Shown piece by piece: positions 17,730-28,325 of a DNA stretch of 64,000 nucleotides. The notes beneath the pieces are model-generated. The model ran no database searches. It saw only the letters and a program-made list of their open reading frames with translations, and was not told where the DNA came from. The DNA comes from CAYQTE01 sp964420285. Lineage in GTDB: Bacteria > Planctomycetota > Phycisphaerae > Tepidisphaerales > Tepidisphaeraceae. The stretch covers positions 1-64,000 of the forward strand of contig CAYQTE010000009.1 of assembly GCA_964420285.1 (NCBI GenBank), in the 5' to 3' direction. The first letter of the stretch is position 1, and each line of letters opens with the position of its first letter. The translations under genes were made by a program, and so were the position numbers.

Positions 17730-17806
17730 GGGGTTGCTCCTTTGGTCGAGAAAATCGAGTCGCCGATAAGGCGGGGATTGTAGCGGGAGATCGCGGCATG
17801 CCACAA

Positions 17807-17850
17807 CAGAGACATCTTGTCTCTGGTCAATCCACTTTCTTCCGTATACT
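17807..17850 (+). promoter_or_regulatory. Palindrome and -10 box before nuoG
   Basis: CAGAGACA (17807-17814) and TGTCTCTG (17818-17825) form a perfect 8-bp inverted repeat with a TCT centre. A TATACT -10-like box lies at 17845-17850, 11 bases before the nuoG ATG. The palindrome sits where a -35 region would be, so it may be an operator. No good -35 hexamer is visible. Confidence 0.5.
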
Positions 17851-17861
17851 ATTTCCCCGCC

Positions 17862-19466
17862 ATGCCCAAGATCACCGTTGATGGAAAGCTGATCGACTGC
17901 AAGGATCGTCAGAACATCCTGCAAGCCTGCATCGATGCCGGCCATGAAGTGCCGTATTACTGCTATCATCCGGGGCTTTCGATCCCCGCGTCGTGCCGGA
18001 TGTGTCTGGTCGAAGTGGAGGGGATTCCCAAGCTTGTGCCGTCGTGCCAGACGCCGGTGCGCGAGGGAATGGTCGTGCATAGCCGATCGCCAAAGGCCAT
18101 CGCCAATCAGAAGCAGGTCATGGAATACCTGCTGGTTAATCATCCGCTGGATTGCCCCGTCTGCGATCAGGCCGGCGAGTGCTATTTGCAGGATTATTCC
18201 TATCGCTACGGCCGCAGCCAGAGCCGGTTTGAGGAAGACAAGGCCAAGAAGCCAAAGAAGGACATCGGCCAGAATATCTACCTCTATTCCGACCGGTGCA
18301 TCATGTGTACGCGGTGCGTCCGCTTCACGCGCGAGATATCCGGCACCGGCGAATTGCTGGTCGATGGACGCGGACACAAGGAAGAGATCACGATCTTCCC
18401 CGGCCAGCCGCTGAACAACAAACTGGCCGGCAATGTCGTCGATATCTGCCCGGTCGGCGCGCTCTTGGACAAGGAATTTCTGTTCAAACAGCGGGTCTGG
18501 CTGCTCAAGCAGGTGCCGTCGATCTCGCCGGTGGACTCTGGTGGTGAAAACATCTGGTTGGATCACAACGAAGGCGTGGTGTGGCGCATCCGGCCGCGAT
18601 ATTGCGCCGAGGCCAATGGGTGGTGGATCAGCGACGATACGCGATACAGCCACAAAATCCTGCGCGATCCCAACCGCCTCGCCCAGGCGATGCGAATGCA
18701 ATACGGCACGCAGGCCGCCGTCAGCGTCCGTAAGGCTGTGGAATCCGCTGTTACCGAATTTGAATCGCTGGTGGCCACCAAAGGCCCCGGGTGCCTGTGT
18801 GCAATCCTCTCGCCGATGATGGCGTGTGAAGAAGCATATCTGCTGGGAAAGGCATTACGGGCGATCGATCCCAAAGCGATGCTGGTTAACGGCCCGGTCC
18901 CAACAGCCGCGGCGGATGACGTGTTCAAGAACCCGCAGACCGGCAAGGTCACATTCACGATTAAGGCGGAAAAAGTTCCCAACTCGGCCGGGGTTCGCAG
19001 GGTCATCGATATGCTCGGCGGCCCGCACATGACCATCGATGAACTGGCGGCCAAGGCAAAGGATAAGGACGTGGCCGCCCTGGCCGGCGCGTGGATCGTC
19101 GGCGGATATCTGTCCGCCTGGACGCTGCCCGCCCTGCCGCCGGGAATCAGCAAGGGATTCCGCGTCGTTCAGGACATTCTGCCGAGCAAACTGGCCGAGG
19201 GAGCGTCAATTGTTCTGCCGGCGGCGGCGTGGGCGGAAAAAGACGGCTGCTGGGAAAACCATGCCGGCCGCATCCAGGCGTTCTCCGCCGCCTTGCCACC
19301 GCCGCAGGGCGCCGCTCGCGAGGGCGACGTTTATCAGCAAATGCTGGGCCGTGCCGGGTTATACAATGCCGCGGCCGTACGAGCGGAGATGGGCGGCGCG
19401 TTTGCCGTCTGCACCGCGCCGGTTGTCGCGCACGAATCACCGGCTCTGGAGTTGATTGAACTGTAA
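17862..19466 (+). CDS. nuoG: NADH dehydrogenase subunit G (NuoG)
   Basis: 534 aa. A 2Fe-2S ferredoxin-like domain (YYCYHPGLSIPASCRMCLVEVEG) is followed by the His-Cys3 cluster HPLDCPVCDQAGEC and the 4Fe-4S motif CIMCTRCVRFTREISG, then the N4-type DICPVGALLDKEF. The molybdopterin-like region after residue 220 is short for NuoG. This subunit carries electrons from NuoF toward the quinone site in respiratory complex I. The start at ATG 17862 (MPKITVDGK) fits the family. nuoH follows after 17 bases and then nuoI; no other nuo genes are in the window. Confidence 0.95.
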   Translation: MPKITVDGKLIDCKDRQNILQACIDAGHEVPYYCYHPGLSIPASCRMCLVEVEGIPKLVPSCQTPVREGMVVHSRSPKAIANQKQVMEYLLVNHPLDCPVCDQAGECYLQDYSYRYGRSQSRFEEDKAKKPKKDIGQNIYLYSDRCIMCTRCVRFTREISGTGELLVDGRGHKEEITIFPGQPLNNKLAGNVVDICPVGALLDKEFLFKQRVWLLKQVPSISPVDSGGENIWLDHNEGVVWRIRPRYCAEANGWWISDDTRYSHKILRDPNRLAQAMRMQYGTQAAVSVRKAVESAVTEFESLVATKGPGCLCAILSPMMACEEAYLLGKALRAIDPKAMLVNGPVPTAAADDVFKNPQTGKVTFTIKAEKVPNSAGVRRVIDMLGGPHMTIDELAAKAKDKDVAALAGAWIVGGYLSAWTLPALPPGISKGFRVVQDILPSKLAEGASIVLPAAAWAEKDGCWENHAGRIQAFSAALPPPQGAAREGDVYQQMLGRAGLYNAAAVRAEMGGAFAVCTAPVVAHESPALELIEL

Positions 19467-19483
19467 AATTCCCGGAAATCGTC

Positions 19484-20920
19484 ATGCTCAATTGGATCGA
19501 ATCCAACATCCCCGTGTGGGTTTACATCACGCTGATCATCCCGGCCGTCGTGCTGGGAATGGTGGCCTACATGATCCTGCTGGAGCGCAAGACCGCATCA
19601 TGGGTTCAGGACCGCATCGGGCCCAATCGCGTGGGCTTCAGCTTCGGACTGCCGTTCCTGCCGCAGTTTCATTTCTGGGGCCTGGGCCAGCCAATGGCCG
19701 ACGGGATGAAATTCCTGTTCAAGGAAGATTATCGCCCGCGCGGCGTGGATCGGATTTTGTTCACGCTGGCGCCGATATCGATGATGATCGCGGTGCTGGT
19801 AAGCATCGCCGTCGTGCCCTGGGGCGGCGTCAAATCGTCCACGATGACCGTCGATGTCCGCAACCAAACCGCTTACGGCGCCAAGACCGCGGCGGCGCGC
19901 AGCGCCTTGCCCGCCGGCGCCACGCTCGACGGCCAACCCGATCTTTCGATCGACGGCTCGACCGCAACCATCGCCTATCACTATCCCTTCCAGATCGCGG
20001 ACCTGAATATCGGCATCCTTTTCGTACTGGCGACGCTGTCGCTGGGGGTGTACGGCGTGGTGATCGGTGGGTGGGCCAGCAACAACAAATACTCGTTCCT
20101 CGGCGGCCTGCGCGCCACCGCCAACATGATCTCCTACGAAATCCCGCTGGCTCTGGCGGTGCTGTGCATCGTGCTGACCTTCGGCACGCTCAGCCTTGGC
20201 GATCTTGTCGCCAGCCAGGCCCACAACTGGCTCGGTTTCATTCCCGCCTGGAATATCTTCTCGCAGCCGCTCACATTCGTCATGTTCCTCATCTGCATTC
20301 ACGCCGAGGCCAATCGCTCGCCGTTCGATCTGGCTGAATGCGAACAGGAACTGGTCGGCGGCTACCACACCGAATACAGCGCGATGCGGTTTGCCTTGTT
20401 CTTCCTGGCCGAATACGCCGGCATGATCACCACCAGCGCCGTGTGCGTGGCGCTGTTTTTCGGCGGCTGGGATTTCCCCGGCCTGCGCGGCCCGGACGCG
20501 GCCCATCCGCAAATCACCGCCAGTTTGCTCGTCTGCGTCTTGCGCACCGCGGTTTTCCTGGTCAAGACGCTGGTCATCATCTTCGTGTTCATGTGGGTGC
20601 GCTGGAGCCTGCCGAGGTTTCGCTTCGACCAGCTCATGATGCTCGCCTGGCGGGGTTTGATTCCGATCTCGTTGTCCCTGCTGGCGATGACGGCCGTCGC
20701 GATCTATATCGTGGGCGACCACCGCGACGCGAATCTGCAAGTCGGCGGCGATCTGGCGCTGTTGCTGCTGGCGGGCAATGTGATCGTCGGCGGCCTGAGC
20801 CTGTTGGTCAGCCGTCTCATCCCGCCGGCCCCGGACACCAACCGCCGCGTCACTGTCGCCAACAGCCGGTTCAACAAGCCGGCGGTTTCGGCGTCGCCGG
20901 CCATTGCATCAATACACTAG
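19484..20920 (+). CDS. nuoH: NADH dehydrogenase subunit H (NuoH)
   Basis: 478 aa, integral membrane subunit of complex I at the quinone site. Family blocks are ERKTASWVQDRIGPNRVG, MADGMKFLFKED, NRSPFDLAECEQELVGGYHTEYS and the later FVFMWVRWSLPRFRFDQLM. It is longer than the usual 320-400 residues mainly because about 45 residues (near 111-160, Ala/Thr/Asp rich) are inserted between the AVVPWGG block and QIADLNIGILF. The insert would lie in an extramembrane loop. The C-terminal tail is also extended. Follows nuoG and precedes nuoI. Confidence 0.95.
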   Translation: MLNWIESNIPVWVYITLIIPAVVLGMVAYMILLERKTASWVQDRIGPNRVGFSFGLPFLPQFHFWGLGQPMADGMKFLFKEDYRPRGVDRILFTLAPISMMIAVLVSIAVVPWGGVKSSTMTVDVRNQTAYGAKTAAARSALPAGATLDGQPDLSIDGSTATIAYHYPFQIADLNIGILFVLATLSLGVYGVVIGGWASNNKYSFLGGLRATANMISYEIPLALAVLCIVLTFGTLSLGDLVASQAHNWLGFIPAWNIFSQPLTFVMFLICIHAEANRSPFDLAECEQELVGGYHTEYSAMRFALFFLAEYAGMITTSAVCVALFFGGWDFPGLRGPDAAHPQITASLLVCVLRTAVFLVKTLVIIFVFMWVRWSLPRFRFDQLMMLAWRGLIPISLSLLAMTAVAIYIVGDHRDANLQVGGDLALLLLAGNVIVGGLSLLVSRLIPPAPDTNRRVTVANSRFNKPAVSASPAIASIH

Positions 20921-20933
20921 CCACGGATTGGTT

Positions 20934-21467
20934 ATGAGAGATTCCGACGTCAAAGTTCTGCAGGAGCCAACGCTCACGCTGGCCGATCAGTTTTATCTGC
21001 CGCAGGTTCTCAAGGGCCTGGGCACGACGATGAAGCATCTGCTGCGCGTGCTGGGCGGGACGGATCGGGTGATTCAATACCCCGAGGAGCGCCGCGACGA
21101 CCTGCCGGTCGACAAAGGCGGCATGGCCTTTCGCACCTACCGCGGCGTGCATCGTCTGAACAAGGACGAGGAAGGCCGCGTGCGCTGCGTCGCCTGCTTC
21201 ATGTGCTCGACGGCCTGCCCGGCCCATTGCATCCACATCGAGGCCGAGGAATCCCCCTGGCCGGACCGCGAAAAATATCCCCGCAAATTCGACATCGACG
21301 AATTGCGCTGCATCTATTGCGGCATGTGCGAGGAAGCCTGCCCGGTGGACGCGATCGAACTGACGCACACCTACGACATCATCGGCCTCACCCGGGCGGA
21401 GATGATCTTCGACAAGGCCAAGCTGCTGAACATCTACGACCAGACGATCAAGCTGGAGCCGATGTAG
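20934..21467 (+). CDS. nuoI: NADH dehydrogenase subunit I (NuoI)
   Basis: 177 aa. Two 4Fe-4S motifs are visible, CVACFMCSTACP (near residue 85) and CIYCGMCEEACPVDAI (near 126). They carry clusters N6a and N6b of complex I. The ATG at 20934 is preferred to a TTG 30 bases upstream that lies inside nuoH. The gene ends 5 bases before the convergent glmS stop, with no terminator hairpin between them. Confidence 0.95.
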   Translation: MRDSDVKVLQEPTLTLADQFYLPQVLKGLGTTMKHLLRVLGGTDRVIQYPEERRDDLPVDKGGMAFRTYRGVHRLNKDEEGRVRCVACFMCSTACPAHCIHIEAEESPWPDREKYPRKFDIDELRCIYCGMCEEACPVDAIELTHTYDIIGLTRAEMIFDKAKLLNIYDQTIKLEPM

Positions 21468-21472
21468 TCCGG

Positions 21473-23341
<1,869 letters not shown>

Positions 23342-23612
23342 ACGCACCTCCGTGTACCACCCTACCACACAATACGCACCGATGTCGTGCTGCGTCCGAT
23401 AAGCACGCTGGTTTCAGTCTATGCTTCTCCCGCCGCCGGGCAAGTGGGCGGCGGAGTTTTCCGGCATGTGCAGAGCCGCATTGCACGGGCCGATACATAT
23501 CGGCCGGCCGTGCGCCGGTCGCGTGGTCCGCTGCCACTAATGTGCGGGGCCAGGGAATCGTAAATCGTGAAGGGACGCCGGCGCTCTCGCGTTTGGCGAC
23601 AATTGGCGTACA
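23342..23612. other. Divergent intergenic region glmS/yfhO-like
   Basis: Contains the glmS leader on the minus strand and the upstream region of the YfhO-like gene on the plus strand. A TACAAT box spans 23608-23613 and overlaps the first possible ATG (23613) of the YfhO-like gene. No riboswitch or terminator is recognised. Confidence 0.4.
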
Positions 23613-23717
23613 ATGACCGACCAGCCGATCACGGCCGCTGAAATCCGCCGGCCTAAATTGGTTGCGCGGAACCAGTTGCGGCCCCGCGCGGCCCCAGAAT
23701 CGGATGGCTCGCGGAAC

Positions 23718-26700
23718 ATGACCACAACGCCGAAAATTCGACCCTACCGCCTCCCCAGCCTCAAGCCGTGGTGGAAGACCGTTCCCTTTCCGCTGGTCTC
23801 GGCCGTTGTCTTCCTGGCCGTCACCGCCAGCCTCTATGGCAACGCTTTCCTCAAGGGCGGAAACAATATCTGCGCCCCGCAAACCGGCGACACGGTGGCG
23901 ATTTCCGCCCCCTTCATGAGCTACATCGGCGAGCAATTCCGCCACGGGCATTTTCCGCTGTGGCTCGATCGCATTTATTCCGGCGTACCGCTGGTCATCC
24001 AATGCAATTATTTCTATCCCGTGGCCTGGCTGCTGGCCGTGCTGCCGGTGGCGACGATGGTCAACATCATGCTCGCCGGGCACGTGTTTCTGGCCGGTTG
24101 GTTCATGTCGTTCTGGAGCCGCTCGCGCGGGATCAGCGGATTCAGCTCGATTGTCGCGGGGTTGATCGTCTCGCTGGGCGCGGCATCGACGCTGCAACTG
24201 TTCTCCGGCCACGATGGCGTGCTGACGTCGATCGCGTGGATGCCGATGATCTTCATGGCCATCGACAAGCTCTTCGAGAAACCGCGCTTGTCCTGGGCGC
24301 TGCTGGGCAGCTTTTTTGTCTGCATGTCGGTGTTCGGCGGGCTGGCGCAACTGACATTTTATGGGGCCATTCTGGCTGGCATCTACACTGCGCTGCGATT
24401 GGTGCCAATGGTCTGGCTGGCGTGGATCAGGCCGGCCCCGGTCCCCAGCGGTCTTCCCGCAGACCCCTATGAAATCACTGCGCGGCCGGACAGCGCCTCC
24501 AGGCGGATTATCACCATCGCACTGCTGGCACTGTTGATCTATCCCCTGGCCGGGCTGCTGTCGGCGGCGGACCTGATGCCGACTTTTGACATCAACCAGG
24601 AGACCCTGCGTTCCAAAGGCCTGGATCTGCAAATGGCGGGCAGCAGTTCCGAGCCTCGGGGAATGTTCATCACCCTGTTTGATGCCAACTTCTGGGGCGA
24701 CATCATCAATTGGGATGACACGCATCCGGCTTATTTCAATCGCGCTAATTTCTGGGAAGTAAATTGCTACATCGGTGTCGGGGCACTGGTGCTGGCGGTC
24801 TACGGCGCCATCCGCGGTCGAAAAGAGCATCGACGGTTCATGGCAGCCATGGTGCTCATTTGCGCGATCGGAGCCTCGGGCCGTTATATACCCTGGTTAT
24901 TCAGGCTTTTGGCGACCTGCGTTCCGCTCTATGCTTCGTTTCGTGCCACGTCACGATTCTTCATTCCGATGACCATATTCCTGGCTCTGCTGGCCGGGGC
25001 GGGATTGGACGCATTGCCGCGCCGCCGCGTGTCATGGTGGTCGGTGGGAGCAATTGCGGCGGCGGCCTTGCTGGCAGTGGGTGTGGCGATGTGGCTGCGC
25101 CACGATGTCACCAGCGGCGGTCACGCATGGGCCGACACGCTCAAGGCGATCGAGGAGAAATACGATCCGACCGGCGGCACTGACGCCGTTATCGGAAGCG
25201 AACGTCTGGAAATGCCGCAATTCATCAGGTCCAGCGGGCTTTACGCGGCCGGCACTCTGATCACTTGCGCGACGCTTTTCGCCGCGGCGGCGCTGATATT
25301 CGCCGCGGCGAGGTACTGGTCCAGGGCCGGCTGGCTCATGGGCGGCATGGTGGCTGCCGAAGTCTTTTTTTTCGCATGGCACTACCACACGACGACCAAT
25401 ATGGTCCGTCCGCTTTTCCCGGTGTGGAAGGATGAGACCGCCCTGCTGCGCCTGGACGATCCCGACGCCCGCGTGGCCACCACCACCTTTGGCCTGGGTG
25501 ATCCCGCCCTGGACCTGGCCAACCTGGGCATGCTGCCCGATTTCAATTTTGACAATGTCTACGGCTACGACCAGATCATCCTGCGCCGTTACGCCGATTT
25601 TGTCGAGTCGATTCAGACCGATGCCTTCCCCAGTCTCCGCGACAATATCAAGGCGGGACTGAGCTTTGTCCCGCCTGTCTATCTTGAAGGAATCAGAGAC
25701 CCCAAGAATCCAAATGTCATCGTGGGTCTGAAGCACAGCAACCGCCTGGGCTATCTGCGCTGTCGCCGGGTCTTAGTCCAGTACCCGGGAGACAACCATC
25801 AATATGCGGGGCTGGTTCTGCCCATTCCCGACAGCGTGGCGCACGCCATGCTCGTGCGGCAGACACAGATCTTCACCGACTCCGACGAAGACACCCGCCG
25901 CGACAAGATCCTCTCGGCCATTAACGACCCGACCTTCGATCCGCGGCAGACCGTCATCCTCGAACAAAAGCCCGATCCCGCTCCGGCTCTCAGCGGTGAG
26001 CCGGGCGCTCCGCCTGTCGTGCATCAAATCGATCCCGATCACCTGGAAATTACCGCCGATGCGCCCGGCCCGGCCGTGCTGGTTGTCACCGATTCCTATG
26101 CCAAAGGATGGAAGGCCGTTCCGATGCCGGACGACATCTCGATCCAGACGCATTACGACGTTCTGCCGGCCGACTACACGTTCCGCGGCATTCCGCTGGC
26201 GGCCGGGCATCACCACATCATGCTCGAATATGCCCCGGCGTCGTTCACCCTGGGACTGAGCCTGAGCCTGGGCACATTTGCCGCGTGGCTGGTCGCTCTG
26301 GTTCTGATCGGCGTCACCGAAATGTCCCGCCGTCGGCGGCTGGCAATGCTGGATGACGAATCCTCCGAACCCGTGACCGTGGCGGTCGCTCGAGTGGGCG
26401 GCGCCGCCGCCGTGTCCGATGCGGGCCCGCTGCAACCGGCTTCCGAGGCCGACCGCCTGGCCGACGCCGCCAGAGCCGAGGCCGCCGCCCGGCAGAGCAA
26501 GCCGGCCGCAGATCTCCAGCCGGTTGCCGGACCGCAATCGCCTGTTGCGGACCAGAGCGATACCGAAAACGAAATTGACGCTCCGGCAAAGGACCAGGTT
26601 CGGGCGGACGCCGATGCTCAAGCCGCCCAGAGTGATGCCGACGAACGAGACGATCTCGATGCCTTCGATCTGGACGACCTTCTCGGCGAATCGGATGTGC

Positions 26701-27428
26701 CACCGCCAACGGAAATCGCCCCGCCGCCCCAACCGGCCGCCGAATCCCCCCGGCACACTGCGCGGCCCGCGCAACCACCCGCCCCGGCCGCGGAATCCGT
26801 CGCGCCACCAGCTCAGCCGCCAGCGCCCAAATCGCCCCCGGCCGCGCCCGCGATACCCATTGCCCGGCCGATAGCGCCGCCGGCAATCCCTGTGGCGACG
26901 GTACAGCCTCCCGCGGCCGCTGTGCAGTCATGGATAGACCCGCCGCAGCGGCCCATCGCGACGCCCGCGGTCAGGCCGCCCGCTACCACGCCCGTACAGA
27001 AATCGCCCGTCGTTCCTCCGTCATCGCCCCCCGCCGCGCCCAAGTCGCCGCCTCCGGCAGCCAAGCGTGCGGCTTCGGCGCCGGCTACACAGCCCGCCGC
27101 GCCCCCGCCGCCGCGACCCGCCGCCGCGACCGCCAAGCCTGCGCCCTCTCGACCGGCCGCATCCGCTCCCACGCGCCCGCCCGTCTCTCCCACTCCGCCG
27201 CCCCGTCAACGCGGCCCGGCCAAACCCAGTGCTGAACCGTGGGCTGCTATTCCGCGCTTCGATGGTTTCGGAAATGCCGACACGCGCCGGACTTCAACAC
27301 TACCGCGCAAGCCACAACCTCCGGCCGCACCGCCAAAATCCCCGGCCCCCGGGAAACCTGCTGACCAGAGCGGCAGCGCCCAACCCAAACCACCTCAAAA
27401 GCCGCCCGCCGGCCCCAACTCCCCATGA
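23718..27428 (+). CDS. YfhO-like membrane protein with Pro/Ala tail
   Basis: About 1236 aa from ATG 23718 (ATG 23613 would add 35 residues but coincides with a TACAAT box). The first 500 residues or so hold about ten or more membrane helices, with a periplasmic loop GGNNICAPQTGDT near the start, as in YfhO/GT-C type proteins thought to modify cell-surface polymers. A soluble domain and a last helix (FTLGLSLSLGTFAAWLVALVLIG) follow. The final 280 residues are low-complexity: an acidic patch (DLDAFDLDDLLGE) and then long Pro/Ala/Ser runs. The tail should lie in the cytoplasm or cross a compartment; its function is unknown. A glycosyltransferase follows after 38 bases. Confidence 0.82.
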   Translation: MTTTPKIRPYRLPSLKPWWKTVPFPLVSAVVFLAVTASLYGNAFLKGGNNICAPQTGDTVAISAPFMSYIGEQFRHGHFPLWLDRIYSGVPLVIQCNYFYPVAWLLAVLPVATMVNIMLAGHVFLAGWFMSFWSRSRGISGFSSIVAGLIVSLGAASTLQLFSGHDGVLTSIAWMPMIFMAIDKLFEKPRLSWALLGSFFVCMSVFGGLAQLTFYGAILAGIYTALRLVPMVWLAWIRPAPVPSGLPADPYEITARPDSASRRIITIALLALLIYPLAGLLSAADLMPTFDINQETLRSKGLDLQMAGSSSEPRGMFITLFDANFWGDIINWDDTHPAYFNRANFWEVNCYIGVGALVLAVYGAIRGRKEHRRFMAAMVLICAIGASGRYIPWLFRLLATCVPLYASFRATSRFFIPMTIFLALLAGAGLDALPRRRVSWWSVGAIAAAALLAVGVAMWLRHDVTSGGHAWADTLKAIEEKYDPTGGTDAVIGSERLEMPQFIRSSGLYAAGTLITCATLFAAAALIFAAARYWSRAGWLMGGMVAAEVFFFAWHYHTTTNMVRPLFPVWKDETALLRLDDPDARVATTTFGLGDPALDLANLGMLPDFNFDNVYGYDQIILRRYADFVESIQTDAFPSLRDNIKAGLSFVPPVYLEGIRDPKNPNVIVGLKHSNRLGYLRCRRVLVQYPGDNHQYAGLVLPIPDSVAHAMLVRQTQIFTDSDEDTRRDKILSAINDPTFDPRQTVILEQKPDPAPALSGEPGAPPVVHQIDPDHLEITADAPGPAVLVVTDSYAKGWKAVPMPDDISIQTHYDVLPADYTFRGIPLAAGHHHIMLEYAPASFTLGLSLSLGTFAAWLVALVLIGVTEMSRRRRLAMLDDESSEPVTVAVARVGGAAAVSDAGPLQPASEADRLADAARAEAAARQSKPAADLQPVAGPQSPVADQSDTENEIDAPAKDQVRADADAQAAQSDADERDDLDAFDLDDLLGESDVPPPTEIAPPPQPAAESPRHTARPAQPPAPAAESVAPPAQPPAPKSPPAAPAIPIARPIAPPAIPVATVQPPAAAVQSWIDPPQRPIATPAVRPPATTPVQKSPVVPPSSPPAAPKSPPPAAKRAASAPATQPAAPPPPRPAAATAKPAPSRPAASAPTRPPVSPTPPPRQRGPAKPSAEPWAAIPRFDGFGNADTRRTSTLPRKPQPPAAPPKSPAPGKPADQSGSAQPKPPQKPPAGPNSP

Positions 27429-27466
27429 CGGGCCGGCAAGTCCTTTGATCGTTCAAGGCTACAACG

Positions 27467-28252
27467 ATGGCTGAGACCAACGTCGCCGTTGCAACTTCTC
27501 TGACATCGCTTCCCGCCGCGCCATTTGATGCGGCCGTTGTCATTGCCACCGTCCTTCGCCCATCCCTCCAGCGCGCGGTGGAATCGGTCTATCGCCAGAA
27601 ATTCGCCGGCCGCATTCAGGTTCTCATCGGCATCGACAAGGCCGTCGGCGATCGCGCCGTCCTCGATCGCCTGCGCGACCAGTGCCCGGCCCATTGCGCG
27701 CTGACGATCGTCGATCCCGGCTATTCAACCGCCGCGCGCAACGGCGGCCTCTACGCCGAAGGCAGCGGCGGCGCTCTGCGGACCGTTTTGAGTTATCTCG
27801 CCCACAGCCGCCGCGTCGCCTATCTCGACGATGATAATTTTCTGGCCGACGATCACATCGCCACGCTCTGCGACACTCTCAACCGCGCCGCCTGGGCGTT
27901 CAGCCTGCGCTGGTACGTCGACCCTGCCACCGCCCAGCCGCTGTGCATCGACCAGTGGGAATCGCTCGGCCCGGACAAGGGATGTTTCAAGGACGAAACC
28001 GGCGGGTTCGTCGATACCAGTTGCCTGATGATCGACAAAATCACCTGCGAGTCCGTGTTGCGATTCTGGTGCCATCCGCTGGCCGACGATCCCCGCGGCA
28101 TGAGCGCCGACCGCCATGTGCTCTACTATCTCAAGCAGGGCTTTCGCGGGCTGTGCACCGGCAAGGCAACCAGCTTCTACACGCTGCATCCCGACGATTT
28201 CATGCACGGCCGGCGGTTGGCGTGGATCGAACAAAGCAGGAAAAGCAAATGA
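27467..28252 (+). CDS. Family 2-like glycosyltransferase
   Basis: 261 aa, soluble GT-A fold. The start of the domain reads FDAAVVIATVLRPSLQRAVESVY, and the metal-binding DXD-type motif is RVAYLDDDNFLADDH (near residues 118-132). A later acidic residue in WYVDPAT and the ending LHPDDFMHGRRL complete the domain. It probably transfers a sugar to a surface polymer, in line with its YfhO-like neighbour; donor and acceptor cannot be read from the sequence. Confidence 0.85.
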   Translation: MAETNVAVATSLTSLPAAPFDAAVVIATVLRPSLQRAVESVYRQKFAGRIQVLIGIDKAVGDRAVLDRLRDQCPAHCALTIVDPGYSTAARNGGLYAEGSGGALRTVLSYLAHSRRVAYLDDDNFLADDHIATLCDTLNRAAWAFSLRWYVDPATAQPLCIDQWESLGPDKGCFKDETGGFVDTSCLMIDKITCESVLRFWCHPLADDPRGMSADRHVLYYLKQGFRGLCTGKATSFYTLHPDDFMHGRRLAWIEQSRKSK

Positions 28253-28325
28253 GCAGATAGAGCATACCACTGCACCAGCCGATTGCAGCTCAGTCCACCG
28301 CTCACCGGTCAGCTCCGTGCTCCAT

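Noticed and set aside
17730..18701. Apparent N-terminal extension of the SUMF1 protein by 324 residues
   Set aside because: The extension is antisense to nuoG and the true signal peptide starts at 17729.
23342..23600. Possible glmS ribozyme in the glmS leader
   Set aside because: The conserved core sequence of the ribozyme could not be found on the minus strand upstream of the start.
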